Assembly: GCA_025041175.1 (NCBI GenBank)
Contig: JAKCFJ010000001.1
Span: 2,373,526-2,437,525 of the forward strand
Direction: 5' to 3'
DNA: 64,000 bases
DNA from: Halobacteriales archaeon YIM A00010
Lineage (GTDB): Archaea; Halobacteriota; Halobacteria; Halobacteriales; Haloarculaceae
Below the pieces are notes generated by a model that had not been told where the DNA came from, searched no databases, and saw nothing but the letters and a program-made list of their open reading frames with translations. Positions 9,338 through 17,300 of this stretch are shown here, piece by piece. The first letter of the stretch is position 1; each line of letters starts with the position of its first letter. The position numbers and the translations under genes are program-made.

Positions 9338-10294
9338 ATGAACCCCTCGCCGATACGCTGGCTTCGCAAACGCGTCCAATACGGCCACGAGGAGTACCAA
9401 AAGAACGGGCTTGCTGGCGCTCGGGAGGGCCTACTGACCACGTGGCGAGCGATATTCCACGAACTGAACGCACAGTACATTCGTCGGATCGGGAACCCCG
9501 GACACTCCATCTACGAGCGCGATTGGGATGTCCTCGTCGTCTTAGATGCTTGCCGGGTCGATTTGATCCGTGAAATCGCTGACGAGTACGAGTTCCTCGA
9601 GGAGATCGAGACGTTCTACTCGAACGCGAGCAAGTCGTCGACGTGGATGGAGCGGAATTTTGGAGGAGAGTACGCCGACGAGACGGCCAACACCGCCTAC
9701 GTGACTGGGAACCCGTTTTCGAGGATGCTCTCGGGATCGGAGTTCGCGTATTTCGATGACGCCTGGCGATATGCGTGGGACGACGACCTCCACACGATTC
9801 CGGCGCGGCCGTTGACCGATTCGGCGATCGATGTCTGGCGAAACGAGTCGGGCGTGGACCGCATGATCGTCCACTACATGCAGCCACACGTCCCGTTCGT
9901 GTCGGAGCCGGAGCTGGGCTCTTACAACGGTCCGGAGGACTTCGGCGATGGGTTCAACGACCTCTGGGACCAAGCGGGCTACACGCTCCCGGCGGATCAG
10001 GTGTGGGACGCCTACCGCGACAACCTCCGGTACGTGCTCGACGACGTTCGGCTGTTCCTCCGGAACGTCGACGCGGAACGGGTCGTGATCACTGCCGACC
10101 ACGCAAACGCCTTCGGTGAGCTCGGATTCTGGGGCCACCCGCCCGATATGTTGCTTCCCTCGATTCGACGGGTTCCGTGGGTCGTGACGTCCGGTGTGGA
10201 CAGTGGTGAGTACGAGCCGACGGTCGACCGTAGCGGACAGATCCACGACGACCAGGCGGTAACCGACCGTCTCCAGGATCTCGGATACGTATAA
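9338..10294 (+). CDS. Sulfatase-like alkaline-phosphatase-superfamily protein
   Basis: A 318-residue protein. DWDVLVVLDACRVDLIREI near residues 65-83 supplies the first metal site, SSTWMERNF the nucleophile region, HYMQPHVPFVSEPE a conserved loop, and ITADHANAFGELGFWGHPP the later metal ligands. This haloarchaeal group of sulfatase-like proteins is common in glycosylation islands. Possible roles are a phosphodiester or sulfate ester hydrolase, or a phospho-alcohol transferase. The C-terminus DRLQDLGYV resembles EDLGYL of the 4634 protein, suggesting related function. It ends 11 bases before the second copy of the composite element. The ATG at 9338 is preferred over the longer frame because of the TATA box and family length. 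Confidence 0.8.
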   Translation: MNPSPIRWLRKRVQYGHEEYQKNGLAGAREGLLTTWRAIFHELNAQYIRRIGNPGHSIYERDWDVLVVLDACRVDLIREIADEYEFLEEIETFYSNASKSSTWMERNFGGEYADETANTAYVTGNPFSRMLSGSEFAYFDDAWRYAWDDDLHTIPARPLTDSAIDVWRNESGVDRMIVHYMQPHVPFVSEPELGSYNGPEDFGDGFNDLWDQAGYTLPADQVWDAYRDNLRYVLDDVRLFLRNVDAERVVITADHANAFGELGFWGHPPDMLLPSIRRVPWVVTSGVDSGEYEPTVDRSGQIHDDQAVTDRLQDLGYV

Positions 10295-10305
10295 ATCCGA
10301 GACTG

Positions 10306-10516
10306 ATAGTGACTGTTGTGAGTAGTTTCGGCACGGTCGTTGAGTGATACTGTCGGACAGAGTCACGGACGGACTGAGACGGAATATCTAGTTGCTGTCT
10401 GGCGGTCACCAGCATTCGATATTCAACTATCTCTGTCCGACAGTATGACGACGGCTCTGGGGGTTCACGAACCGTTCTGTGTCGCCACAGCGGTACGGAA
10501 TCACAACAGTCACTAT
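10306..10516. mobile_element. Composite inverted-repeat element, copy 2 (211 bases)
   Basis: Same 16-base perfect termini as copy 1 at 6627 (ATAGTGACTGTTGTGA and complement) and in the same orientation. It carries the type A insert at 10347-10446 but not the type B insert. Nearly identical to copy 1 over shared parts, with one base change in the left arm and a few differences around the type B insertion point. Without inserts the carrier is about 111 bases. Confidence 0.85.
10347..10446. mobile_element. ATACTGTCGG-family miniature element, type A, copy 2
   Basis: Same 100-base sequence and same insertion point as 6668-6767, with perfect 16-base inverted termini. It marks the two carriers as copies of one already-interrupted ancestor. 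Confidence 0.85.
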
Positions 10517-10615
10517 GAGGTCGTCGCGCGTTCAGCTGCGCGTTTCGCGCCGCGCGGATCTCCTGACTAGAAAAGAAAAGGATAATCAACGAATCTCGCC
10601 CACGTTCACGTACGG

Positions 10616-12145
10616 ATGGCGTCTGAATCTGATGCTGGTAAATCTGATGCTGGTGGTCTTTATTCCTCGCTTCAGTCCGTAACGCGTGGAGCGTCGGTGT
10701 TCGCAGTCGGGACTGGACTCAGCAAGGCGCTGAGCTTCGTGTTTCAGGTGTTGATGACCCGCGGGTTGGGTGTCAATCTGTACGGCATCTACACGTATGG
10801 GTTCACACTCGCCATGTTCGTCGTCAACTTTGCCGATCTCGGGACGAGCAAGTCGATTTTGAAGTTCGTTCCCCAGTACGAAGACGAGCGCCCCCACCAG
10901 AATCGACTGCTCGGACTTGCGTATCTGACGTCGTTCGTGGGGAGCGTCCTGTTAGGAGGTGGGCTGTACGTTTTCGCACCCACGATAACCGGTGTGACGC
11001 TGAAAGAGCCGCTGCTCACCGACGTTTTGCGGGTCTTTGCGATCTTCATCCCGTTTTACACACTCACGAGAACCGTAAGCAGCGTGTTCCAGAGCATCGA
11101 GCTCCAAGAGTACAAGATGCTTCTCGAGAGCGTGACTACACAGGCGGTCCGCATCCTCATGGCTGGCGTCGCACTTGCCGTCGGGGCCTCCGTCGTTGGC
11201 GTTACTGCCGCCATCGTCGCTGGCAGCATCCTGACGTTTGGGATTGCGCTCGTGGTGTTTTTCTCTCGGACCTCGTTTCATCCCTCTCTTGGGGCGTCAC
11301 GGACGGAGGCCGGCGAGTTCTACAACGTTTCTCTTCCGCTGACGTTTTTGGACGCGGGGCGGTTGCTGTACCGGCGGGTTGACGTGCTTATGGTCGGCTT
11401 TCTACTCTCTGCGAGCAGTGGCGTCGGCGTCTACAACATCGCAACGGTGATCGCAAGCTTTCTCCGACTGCCCCTCACCGGGTTCAATCAGCTGTTTCCG
11501 CCGATCGCGTCCCGACTGTATTCGAACGGTGAACTCGAAGAGCTACAATCAGTGTACAGGGTGGTGACGCGGTGGACGTTCACGATCTCGTTGCTCCCCG
11601 CTGCTGGCGCAATCGTCTACACGAGGGAGTTGCTCGGAATATTCGGAAACGCGTTCACGGCCGGTGAAGCCGTACTCTTGTTGTTCGTGGCCGGGGAGTT
11701 GGCCAACGCCGTGGCTGGCCCGAGCAATTACATGCTGATAATGACCGACCACCAGTACGTGACGTTGGTCAACGAGTGGTCACTCGGAGTGTTCAACGTC
11801 GTTCTCAACTACTTCTTCATCACCTGGTTCGGTCTTGTCGGCGCTGCGCTTGCAACAGTGAGTGTCCTTTCGGTCATCAACCTCGTCCGCGTCGTGGAGG
11901 TGTGGTACTTCGAAGGAATGGTTCCCTACTCGACGAAGTTCTTCAAACCGATCCTTGCTGGCATTGGGGCCGGGGCTGTGATGTACGGAGCGAAAGCGTT
12001 TCTCTCGGGATATCCACTGCTTGTCGTCGGTGGTAGTGTTGGCGGAATCGTCTTCGCGCTCGGCCTGTTCGCACTCGGGATCGAACAGGAAGACAAGGAA
12101 TTTTTCGCCGAATCGATCCCCGCGCTCGATGCCGTGCTTTCGTGA
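10616..12145 (+). CDS. Oligosaccharide flippase (Wzx/AglR-like)
   Basis: A 509-residue polytopic membrane protein of the polysaccharide transporter group of the MOP superfamily, with about 14 hydrophobic helices. The N-terminal region contains SVTRGASVFAVGTGLSKALS, LMTRGLGVNLYG and NFADLGTSKSILKFVPQYE, a pattern typical of Wzx and archaeal AglR flippases. The central FNQLFPPIASRLY is also typical. The role would be moving a lipid-linked glycan across the cytoplasmic membrane, fitting the neighbouring ligase-like protein and transferases. It lies 100 bases after composite element copy 2. Substrate is unknown. Confidence 0.87.
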   Translation: MASESDAGKSDAGGLYSSLQSVTRGASVFAVGTGLSKALSFVFQVLMTRGLGVNLYGIYTYGFTLAMFVVNFADLGTSKSILKFVPQYEDERPHQNRLLGLAYLTSFVGSVLLGGGLYVFAPTITGVTLKEPLLTDVLRVFAIFIPFYTLTRTVSSVFQSIELQEYKMLLESVTTQAVRILMAGVALAVGASVVGVTAAIVAGSILTFGIALVVFFSRTSFHPSLGASRTEAGEFYNVSLPLTFLDAGRLLYRRVDVLMVGFLLSASSGVGVYNIATVIASFLRLPLTGFNQLFPPIASRLYSNGELEELQSVYRVVTRWTFTISLLPAAGAIVYTRELLGIFGNAFTAGEAVLLLFVAGELANAVAGPSNYMLIMTDHQYVTLVNEWSLGVFNVVLNYFFITWFGLVGAALATVSVLSVINLVRVVEVWYFEGMVPYSTKFFKPILAGIGAGAVMYGAKAFLSGYPLLVVGGSVGGIVFALGLFALGIEQEDKEFFAESIPALDAVLS

Positions 12146-12160
12146 TCTCCGCTCGGAGCC

Positions 12161-13093
12161 TCACTGCGAGTCGGCCCGGGCGATCGCCCTTGCCGCTTCG
12201 ACGGATCGTCCCTCGCGGCGGACGGCTTCGACGAACAGCTCTCCGGCGCGGTACGACGACCGCACGAGCGGACCGCTCGCACAGTAGAGAAAGTCGAACT
12301 CCTCGTGTGCAACGCGTTGCCACGTCGAGAACTTGTCCGGATGGACGTGCGTGCTCACTTCGAGGTGGCTGCGGGACGGTTGGAGGTACTGGCCGAACGT
12401 CACGATGTCGACGCCCGTCTCCCGGAGATCGCCCAGCGTTCGGTAGATCTCGTGGTCGTACTCCCCGATTCCGAGCATGAGCGACGTCTTGGTGTGGATC
12501 TCCGACGCCTTACTCACCTGCTCGAGCACCGACAGCGACTGCTCGTAGCTCGCCCGGCGATCCCGGACCGGCCACTGGAGCCGTTCGACCGTCTCGACGT
12601 TGTGGGCGATCACGTCCGGACCGGCGTCGATCACCGCTCCGACGAGATCTGGATCACCCCGGAAGTCGGGGATGAGAACCTCGATCAGCGTATCGGGCTG
12701 GCGGCTTCTGATCTCCCGAATCGTCCGGGCGAAATGCCCGGCGCCCTGATCGGAGAGATCGTCGCGGTCGACGGAGGTGAGAACGACGTACTCCAACCCG
12801 ATCTCCGCGATCGCGCTGGCGACGTTTGCCGGCTCGTCGGGATCGAGCGGCTCCATTCCTCCGGTTTTTACGTCACAGAAGTTACACCCGCGGGAACACC
12901 GGTCGCCCATGAGCATGATCGTCGCCGTCCCGGGACCCTCACGACCGCTCCAACACTCGCCCAGGTTCGGACAGTTCGCCTCCTCGCACACGGTGTGGAG
13001 ATCGTGCTCCCCGAGGACCTGTTTGATCTCGGTGAAGCGCCGGCCCGACGGCGGACGCATCTTCAACCAATCGGGCTTGCGCGCACGGCTCAT
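12161..13093 (-). CDS. lipA: Lipoyl synthase
   Basis: Radical-SAM enzyme (310 aa) that inserts two sulfurs into protein-bound octanoyl groups. Both cluster motifs are present: the auxiliary cluster in CEEANCPNLGECW (C-x4-C-x5-C), and the radical-SAM cluster in RCSRGCNFCDVKTG (C-x3-C-x2-C). The C-terminal auxiliary ligand Ser region reads SGPLVRSSYRAGE. It serves the E2 subunit encoded at the start of the window. The ATG is followed directly by SRARKPDWLKMRPPSGRRF, the usual N-terminus. It is convergent with the flippase, only 15 bases apart. Confidence 0.96.
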   Translation of the reverse strand: MSRARKPDWLKMRPPSGRRFTEIKQVLGEHDLHTVCEEANCPNLGECWSGREGPGTATIMLMGDRCSRGCNFCDVKTGGMEPLDPDEPANVASAIAEIGLEYVVLTSVDRDDLSDQGAGHFARTIREIRSRQPDTLIEVLIPDFRGDPDLVGAVIDAGPDVIAHNVETVERLQWPVRDRRASYEQSLSVLEQVSKASEIHTKTSLMLGIGEYDHEIYRTLGDLRETGVDIVTFGQYLQPSRSHLEVSTHVHPDKFSTWQRVAHEEFDFLYCASGPLVRSSYRAGELFVEAVRREGRSVEAARAIARADSQ

Positions 13094-13154
13094 GTCCGAA
13101 GGGATGATCGTCCGCGATTAAAACCTGTGGTTCACTGCCGTTCTCACACGCCAC

Positions 13155-13170
13155 ATAATATAAAAATTTA
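13155..13170 (+). promoter_or_regulatory. TATA box of the MATE transporter gene
   Basis: The A/T-rich stretch ATAATATAAAAATTTA places transcription start near 13188. That lies downstream of the ATG at 13174 and just before the GTG at 13198, so it decides the start codon in favour of the GTG. Confidence 0.6.
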
Positions 13171-13197
13171 TTAATGTGTTGTTGGAATACTGTTTTA

Positions 13198-14673
13198 GTG
13201 TTCGATATCAAGCCCGAGGATATAACAGACGGACCGTTATTGCGGGGGTTGTTGGTGTTGTCCATCCCGCTGTTGGCCCAGAACGTCGTGCAGGTGGTTC
13301 AGCAGGTCGTCGATCTGTTTTGGGTGGGACGGTTGAGCAGCGACGCGGTCGCGGCGATCGGGTTTACGACGCCGGTCATGTCGATGGTTACGTCCGTAGC
13401 GGTGATACTGCCGTTCGTCGGGACGCAGGTGTTGGTTTCCCAGCGCATCGGGGGCGATGACAGGGCCGGTGCGCGGCGGGGGTTGTTCACGGGGCTTCTC
13501 GTTTCGGGCGTGATCGGGCTCGTCCTCGGAGCGATCGCGTTCGTCGGTGCGCGGCCGTTGTTCGAACTCCTGATACACACGCGCCCCGGTCCGGTTCCGA
13601 CCCAGGTCATCGACCTTGCAGTGGCGTACTTCGGCGTCTTCTGCGTGGGCGTGTGGATAGCCGGCATCACCGACACGACCGAAGCCGCGTTCATCGGGTG
13701 GGGTGACTCCCGAGCAGCGTTGTACATGAACGTGATCGCGCTCTCGGTGAACATGTTTCTCGATCCGATTTTGATCTTCGGCTTCCACGACAATCCGCTG
13801 TTCGTGGGGCTTGGGTTGGACGGTCTGCAGTCGGTGCTGCTGTCGGCGACCCAGTTCGGTGGTGTCGGCATCATGGGTGCCGCGCTGGCGACTCTCATTG
13901 GGTACGCCGCGGGCGGGGTGATCGGTTTGCTGTTGATCGCGCGGGGTCGCAACGGGGGGATGCTTTCGTGGGCGGCCGTCGGTATCGACAGTGACACGGT
14001 TCGGGCGCTCGTGGACATCGGCGCTCCGGCCGGCGGTCAGTTCTTCTTGAAGCAGGCCGTGGAGCTGGTTCTCATTTTGGTCGCATTCCGGGCCGCCGGT
14101 GCGGCCGGGCTTGCGGCGTACATCGTCGGCTACCGGGTTGCAACCATCGCCGTCGTTCCCTCCAACAGCCTCCAGCAGGCCGCCCAGAGCGTCGTCGGTC
14201 AGAATCTCGGCGCGGGGCGGGCTGACCGCGCCCGCCGGACCACGTGGCTCGGCGTCGGAATCGCCGGTGGCACTCTCGCGTTCATCGGTCTCGTTCAGCT
14301 GGCGGCTCCGGCGACGATCGCCAACCTGTTCGTTCCCTCGCTCTCGCCTGCAGCGACCAGCCTGGCCGTCGAGTATCTCGCCATCCTCGCGTACGGCTAC
14401 CCGGCTATCGGCGCTGTGTATCTGCTTCAAGGGGGCTTCAACGGCGCGCGACGCACCCGGACGAGCTTCGTGGCGAGTTTCCTCCAGTACTGGGGGCTGC
14501 GCCTCCCGATCGCCGCCGTCGGTGGGATCGTCTTATCGGCGGGGGCGTCGGCCGTCTTCTGGGCAGTCACGATCTCGAACGTCGTCGCCGCTGTCGGGCT
14601 GGCCGGCTACTACCGCTACTCGACCGCCGAGGGCATGCTCGACCGAGCGGCCCAAACTGCGGCCGCCGACTGA
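13198..14673 (+). CDS. MATE-family multidrug/organic-cation exporter
   Basis: A 491-residue transporter with 12 predicted membrane helices. It starts FDIKPEDITDGPLLRGLLVL, an N-terminus common in haloarchaeal MATE proteins, and has VVDLFWVGRLSSDAVAAIGF in helix 1-2. The duplicated second half includes AVELVLILVAFRAAGAAGLA. It should export cationic compounds using a Na+ or H+ gradient. Start is the GTG at 13198 because the promoter lies too close to the in-frame ATG at 13174. The stop codon TGA (14671-14673) shares its last base with the inverted-repeat element that follows, so insertion was at the very end of the gene. Confidence 0.88.
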   Translation: MFDIKPEDITDGPLLRGLLVLSIPLLAQNVVQVVQQVVDLFWVGRLSSDAVAAIGFTTPVMSMVTSVAVILPFVGTQVLVSQRIGGDDRAGARRGLFTGLLVSGVIGLVLGAIAFVGARPLFELLIHTRPGPVPTQVIDLAVAYFGVFCVGVWIAGITDTTEAAFIGWGDSRAALYMNVIALSVNMFLDPILIFGFHDNPLFVGLGLDGLQSVLLSATQFGGVGIMGAALATLIGYAAGGVIGLLLIARGRNGGMLSWAAVGIDSDTVRALVDIGAPAGGQFFLKQAVELVLILVAFRAAGAAGLAAYIVGYRVATIAVVPSNSLQQAAQSVVGQNLGAGRADRARRTTWLGVGIAGGTLAFIGLVQLAAPATIANLFVPSLSPAATSLAVEYLAILAYGYPAIGAVYLLQGGFNGARRTRTSFVASFLQYWGLRLPIAAVGGIVLSAGASAVFWAVTISNVVAAVGLAGYYRYSTAEGMLDRAAQTAAAD

Positions 14674-14847
14674 TACTGTCGGACCTGCGGACGGAGTGCG
14701 ACGGACGAGCCAGCTGCTGACTGGCGATTCATCACATCTGCTAGCCACCCTGTCAATCAGAAATCTGTCACTCATTGATTCGATCTATCCGGTCGCAGTC
14801 TCTGGGTTTGCAATCGTGGTTACTGAAATAGTTCTGACCGACAGTAT
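14673..14847. mobile_element. ATACTGTCGG-family miniature element, long variant
   Basis: A 175-base segment opening ATACTGTCGGACCTG and closing TTCTGACCGACAGTAT, giving a 10-base perfect terminal repeat with partial extension. It fits exactly between the MATE stop codon and an ATG (14846) in frame with the helicase. The interior is unrelated to the ~109-base copies by eye. No coding capacity. Confidence 0.75.
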
Positions 14848-14950
14848 GATCGCTGTGTCCGGCTCGATTCCTCGGAGCGGTCGAACACAGAACTTCGATC
14901 CGCGAGAGCGAGACAGAAATCCATTTGGTCCGTCGGATCCGTCCTTCGCT

Positions 14951-17284
14951 GTGAACGTCGCAGAGCGGATTCCGGAGTTCGCCGACGCCTTCCCGTTCGA
15001 TTCGTTCAATCGGATGCAGACAGAGGCGCTGCCGGCGATTTTGGAGCACGAGGAGAACGTCGTCGTCAGCGCCCCCACGGCGTCGGGCAAGACAGCGCTG
15101 GCAGAACTCGCCATCTGCAGGGCGCTCAAAGCGGGTGGCACGGCGCTGTTTCTCGCTCCGCTTCGCGCGCTCACCAACGAGAAGGAACGCGAGTGGGAAC
15201 GGTTCGAGGAGCTGGGGTATTCGGTGTACGTCGTCACGGGCGAGCGCGACCTCAACCCCCGCCGGGCAGAGAGGGCCGACATCCTCGTGATGACGCCGGA
15301 AAAGGCCGATTCGGCCACTCGAAAACACGACTCGTCCAGATACCGGTTCATCCGGAGCGTCGACTGTTGCGTCATCGACGAGGTGCATCTGCTCGATTCG
15401 GACCGCCGGGGCAGCGTCCTTGAGGTGACGGTGTCGCGCCTCCGCCGGCTCTGTGATCCGCGCATCGTCGCCCTGTCGGCCACGATGCCGAACGTGGACG
15501 ACGTGGCCGGGTGGCTCGACGCCGTTCCGGAAACGACGCTCCAGTTCGGCCAGGAGTATCGCCCGATCCCGCTCTCTTCGGCGGTCCGCACGTACACACA
15601 CGGCGACAATCCGTTTGCCGACAAGTACCGCCGGCTCTACCGCGCGCTCGATCTGGCCGAGCCACACATCCGCGACGGCGGACAGGCGCTCGTGTTCGTC
15701 GCCTCCCGCCAGGACACGCGCCAAGCCGCGGAGAAGGCCAGAGACGAGCTTGCGGCCCGGGACGTTCCGATAGGTGCCCGTGGCGAGTACGATTTTCACA
15801 CCGAAACCCAAACTCTCACGAACGAGACCCTCCGAAAGTCCGCGCTCGACGGCGTCGGCTTCCACCACGCGGGGCTGTCCCGCGAGGACAAAAACCACGT
15901 CGAGGAGTGGTTTCGCCGGGGGGATCTACAGCTGCTGTTTTCGACCTCGACGCTCGCGTGGGGCGTGAACCTCCCGGCCCGCTGTGTCGTCATCCGCGAC
16001 ACGAAGCTCCACGACCCGCTTGAGGGCGAGGTCGACATGAGTCCGTTGGACGTACTCCAGATGCTCGGGCGGGCGGGGCGGCCGGGCTACGACGACGCCG
16101 GCTACGCGTACGTGGTCTGCGATGGATCGGACGCAGACACCTACCGCACGCTGTTGCAGGACGGGACGCCGATCGAATCCCGGCTCGCGGAAGACCTTCC
16201 GTCCCACCTCAACGCCGAAATCGCGCTGGGCACGATCGAGGATCTCGACAGCGTGATGGAGTGGCTCGAAACCACGTTCTACTTCGTGCGCGCTGAGCGC
16301 GCCTCGGCGTACGACTCCGGAGAACAGCTGCGGGAAACCGCGCGCGAGACGCTGTCCGCGCTCGTGGCCGACGGCTTCGTGGACACCGACGAGCGTCGGA
16401 TCGAGCCGACGCCGCTGGGACAACTCACCTCCCGGTACTACCTCCGGCTCGACACCGCAACCCGGTTCAGCGCGCTCACAGAGCGCGAGGCGGTGACCGA
16501 GACCGATGTCCTGGAGACGGTCGCCGGCGCGGCGGAGTTCGACAGCGTGAGCGCCAGACAAAGCGAGCGCGAGGCCATCTCTGCGGTCGTTTCCGGACGC
16601 TCCGGGCTGTCCGAACCGAGCCACCGGAAGGTTTTGGCGATCTTACAGGCGAGCACGACCGGATCGACCCCCTCCGAGCTCCAGAGCGACGCGTGGGTGA
16701 TCCGGCACAACGCGCTCCGGCTGCTGGGGGCGCTCCGCGCGTTTCTCGATCGGTTCGCCGACCCCCCCGCGGCGAACGTTGCACGCCGCGCCGAGGCGCG
16801 CATCGAGAACGCGATCAGCGCCGAGTCCGTCGGGTTGACCGCCATCGACGGCGTCGGCTCCGGGCGGGCGAAGACCCTCGCGCGGGCGGGGTTGTCAACC
16901 CCGGCGGACGTGCTCGATACCGGACTCGATGGACTAACCGAGGTCGGTCTCTCGGAAGGGGTCGCACAACGCGTCCTCGAAAGCGCCCGCGAGCTGCCCG
17001 CCGTCGCCATCGAGTGGGGAGCGTTTCCGGACACCATCTCGACGGGCGAGAACGACCTCCGCGAGGTCACCGTCCGGACGACTGCCGGAGACGCACGGGC
17101 ATCCGTCGCGGTCACCGTCAACGGGGTGTCGATGATGGATACGAGTACGTATCTCGGAGAGACGTCCGTCCCCGTCGGGGTGTTCGGCGGCGACGCGGAA
17201 GAACTGGAGTACACCATCTCCGTCGCGTTTCCCGAACTGCCCCTCGTTCCGATCGCGGAATCGAAAACCGTGCGGGTCGTGTGA
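14951..17284 (+). CDS. Ski2/Hel308-like superfamily 2 DNA/RNA helicase
   Basis: About 777 residues from the GTG start. Helicase motifs in order: Q-motif-like FNRMQTEALPAIL; Walker A APTASGKTALAE; LAPLRALTNEKEREW; DEVH box in CCVIDEVHLLDSD; motif III ALSATMPN; FHHAGLSREDKNHVEEW; LLFSTSTLAWGVNLPARCVV; and motif VI QMLGRAGRPGYDD. A winged-helix/ratchet region and a helix-hairpin-helix-like segment (TAIDGVGSGRAKTLARAGLS) follow. The C-terminal ~100 residues resemble the beta-rich Sec63 end. This is the Brr2/Mer3-like archaeal branch rather than classical Hel308a; a role in repair or replication restart is likely. The start is uncertain: an in-frame ATG at 14846 lies within the mobile element and would add 35 low-complexity residues. 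Confidence 0.87.
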   Translation: MNVAERIPEFADAFPFDSFNRMQTEALPAILEHEENVVVSAPTASGKTALAELAICRALKAGGTALFLAPLRALTNEKEREWERFEELGYSVYVVTGERDLNPRRAERADILVMTPEKADSATRKHDSSRYRFIRSVDCCVIDEVHLLDSDRRGSVLEVTVSRLRRLCDPRIVALSATMPNVDDVAGWLDAVPETTLQFGQEYRPIPLSSAVRTYTHGDNPFADKYRRLYRALDLAEPHIRDGGQALVFVASRQDTRQAAEKARDELAARDVPIGARGEYDFHTETQTLTNETLRKSALDGVGFHHAGLSREDKNHVEEWFRRGDLQLLFSTSTLAWGVNLPARCVVIRDTKLHDPLEGEVDMSPLDVLQMLGRAGRPGYDDAGYAYVVCDGSDADTYRTLLQDGTPIESRLAEDLPSHLNAEIALGTIEDLDSVMEWLETTFYFVRAERASAYDSGEQLRETARETLSALVADGFVDTDERRIEPTPLGQLTSRYYLRLDTATRFSALTEREAVTETDVLETVAGAAEFDSVSARQSEREAISAVVSGRSGLSEPSHRKVLAILQASTTGSTPSELQSDAWVIRHNALRLLGALRAFLDRFADPPAANVARRAEARIENAISAESVGLTAIDGVGSGRAKTLARAGLSTPADVLDTGLDGLTEVGLSEGVAQRVLESARELPAVAIEWGAFPDTISTGENDLREVTVRTTAGDARASVAVTVNGVSMMDTSTYLGETSVPVGVFGGDAEELEYTISVAFPELPLVPIAESKTVRVV

Positions 17285-17300
17285 GGGCTCTGGATCCGGA

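Noticed and set aside
6668-10446. Short repeated units considered as a CRISPR array
   Set aside because: The repeats are inverted-repeat elements of 100-175 bases scattered over the window, without regular spacing, spacers or adjacent cas genes; the Cas4-like domain at 44192 belongs to a Dna2-type protein.
13174-13200. ATG at 13174 as start of the MATE gene
   Set aside because: It lies within or before the expected transcription start set by the TATA box at 13155-13170; the GTG at 13198 fits both promoter and family N-terminus.
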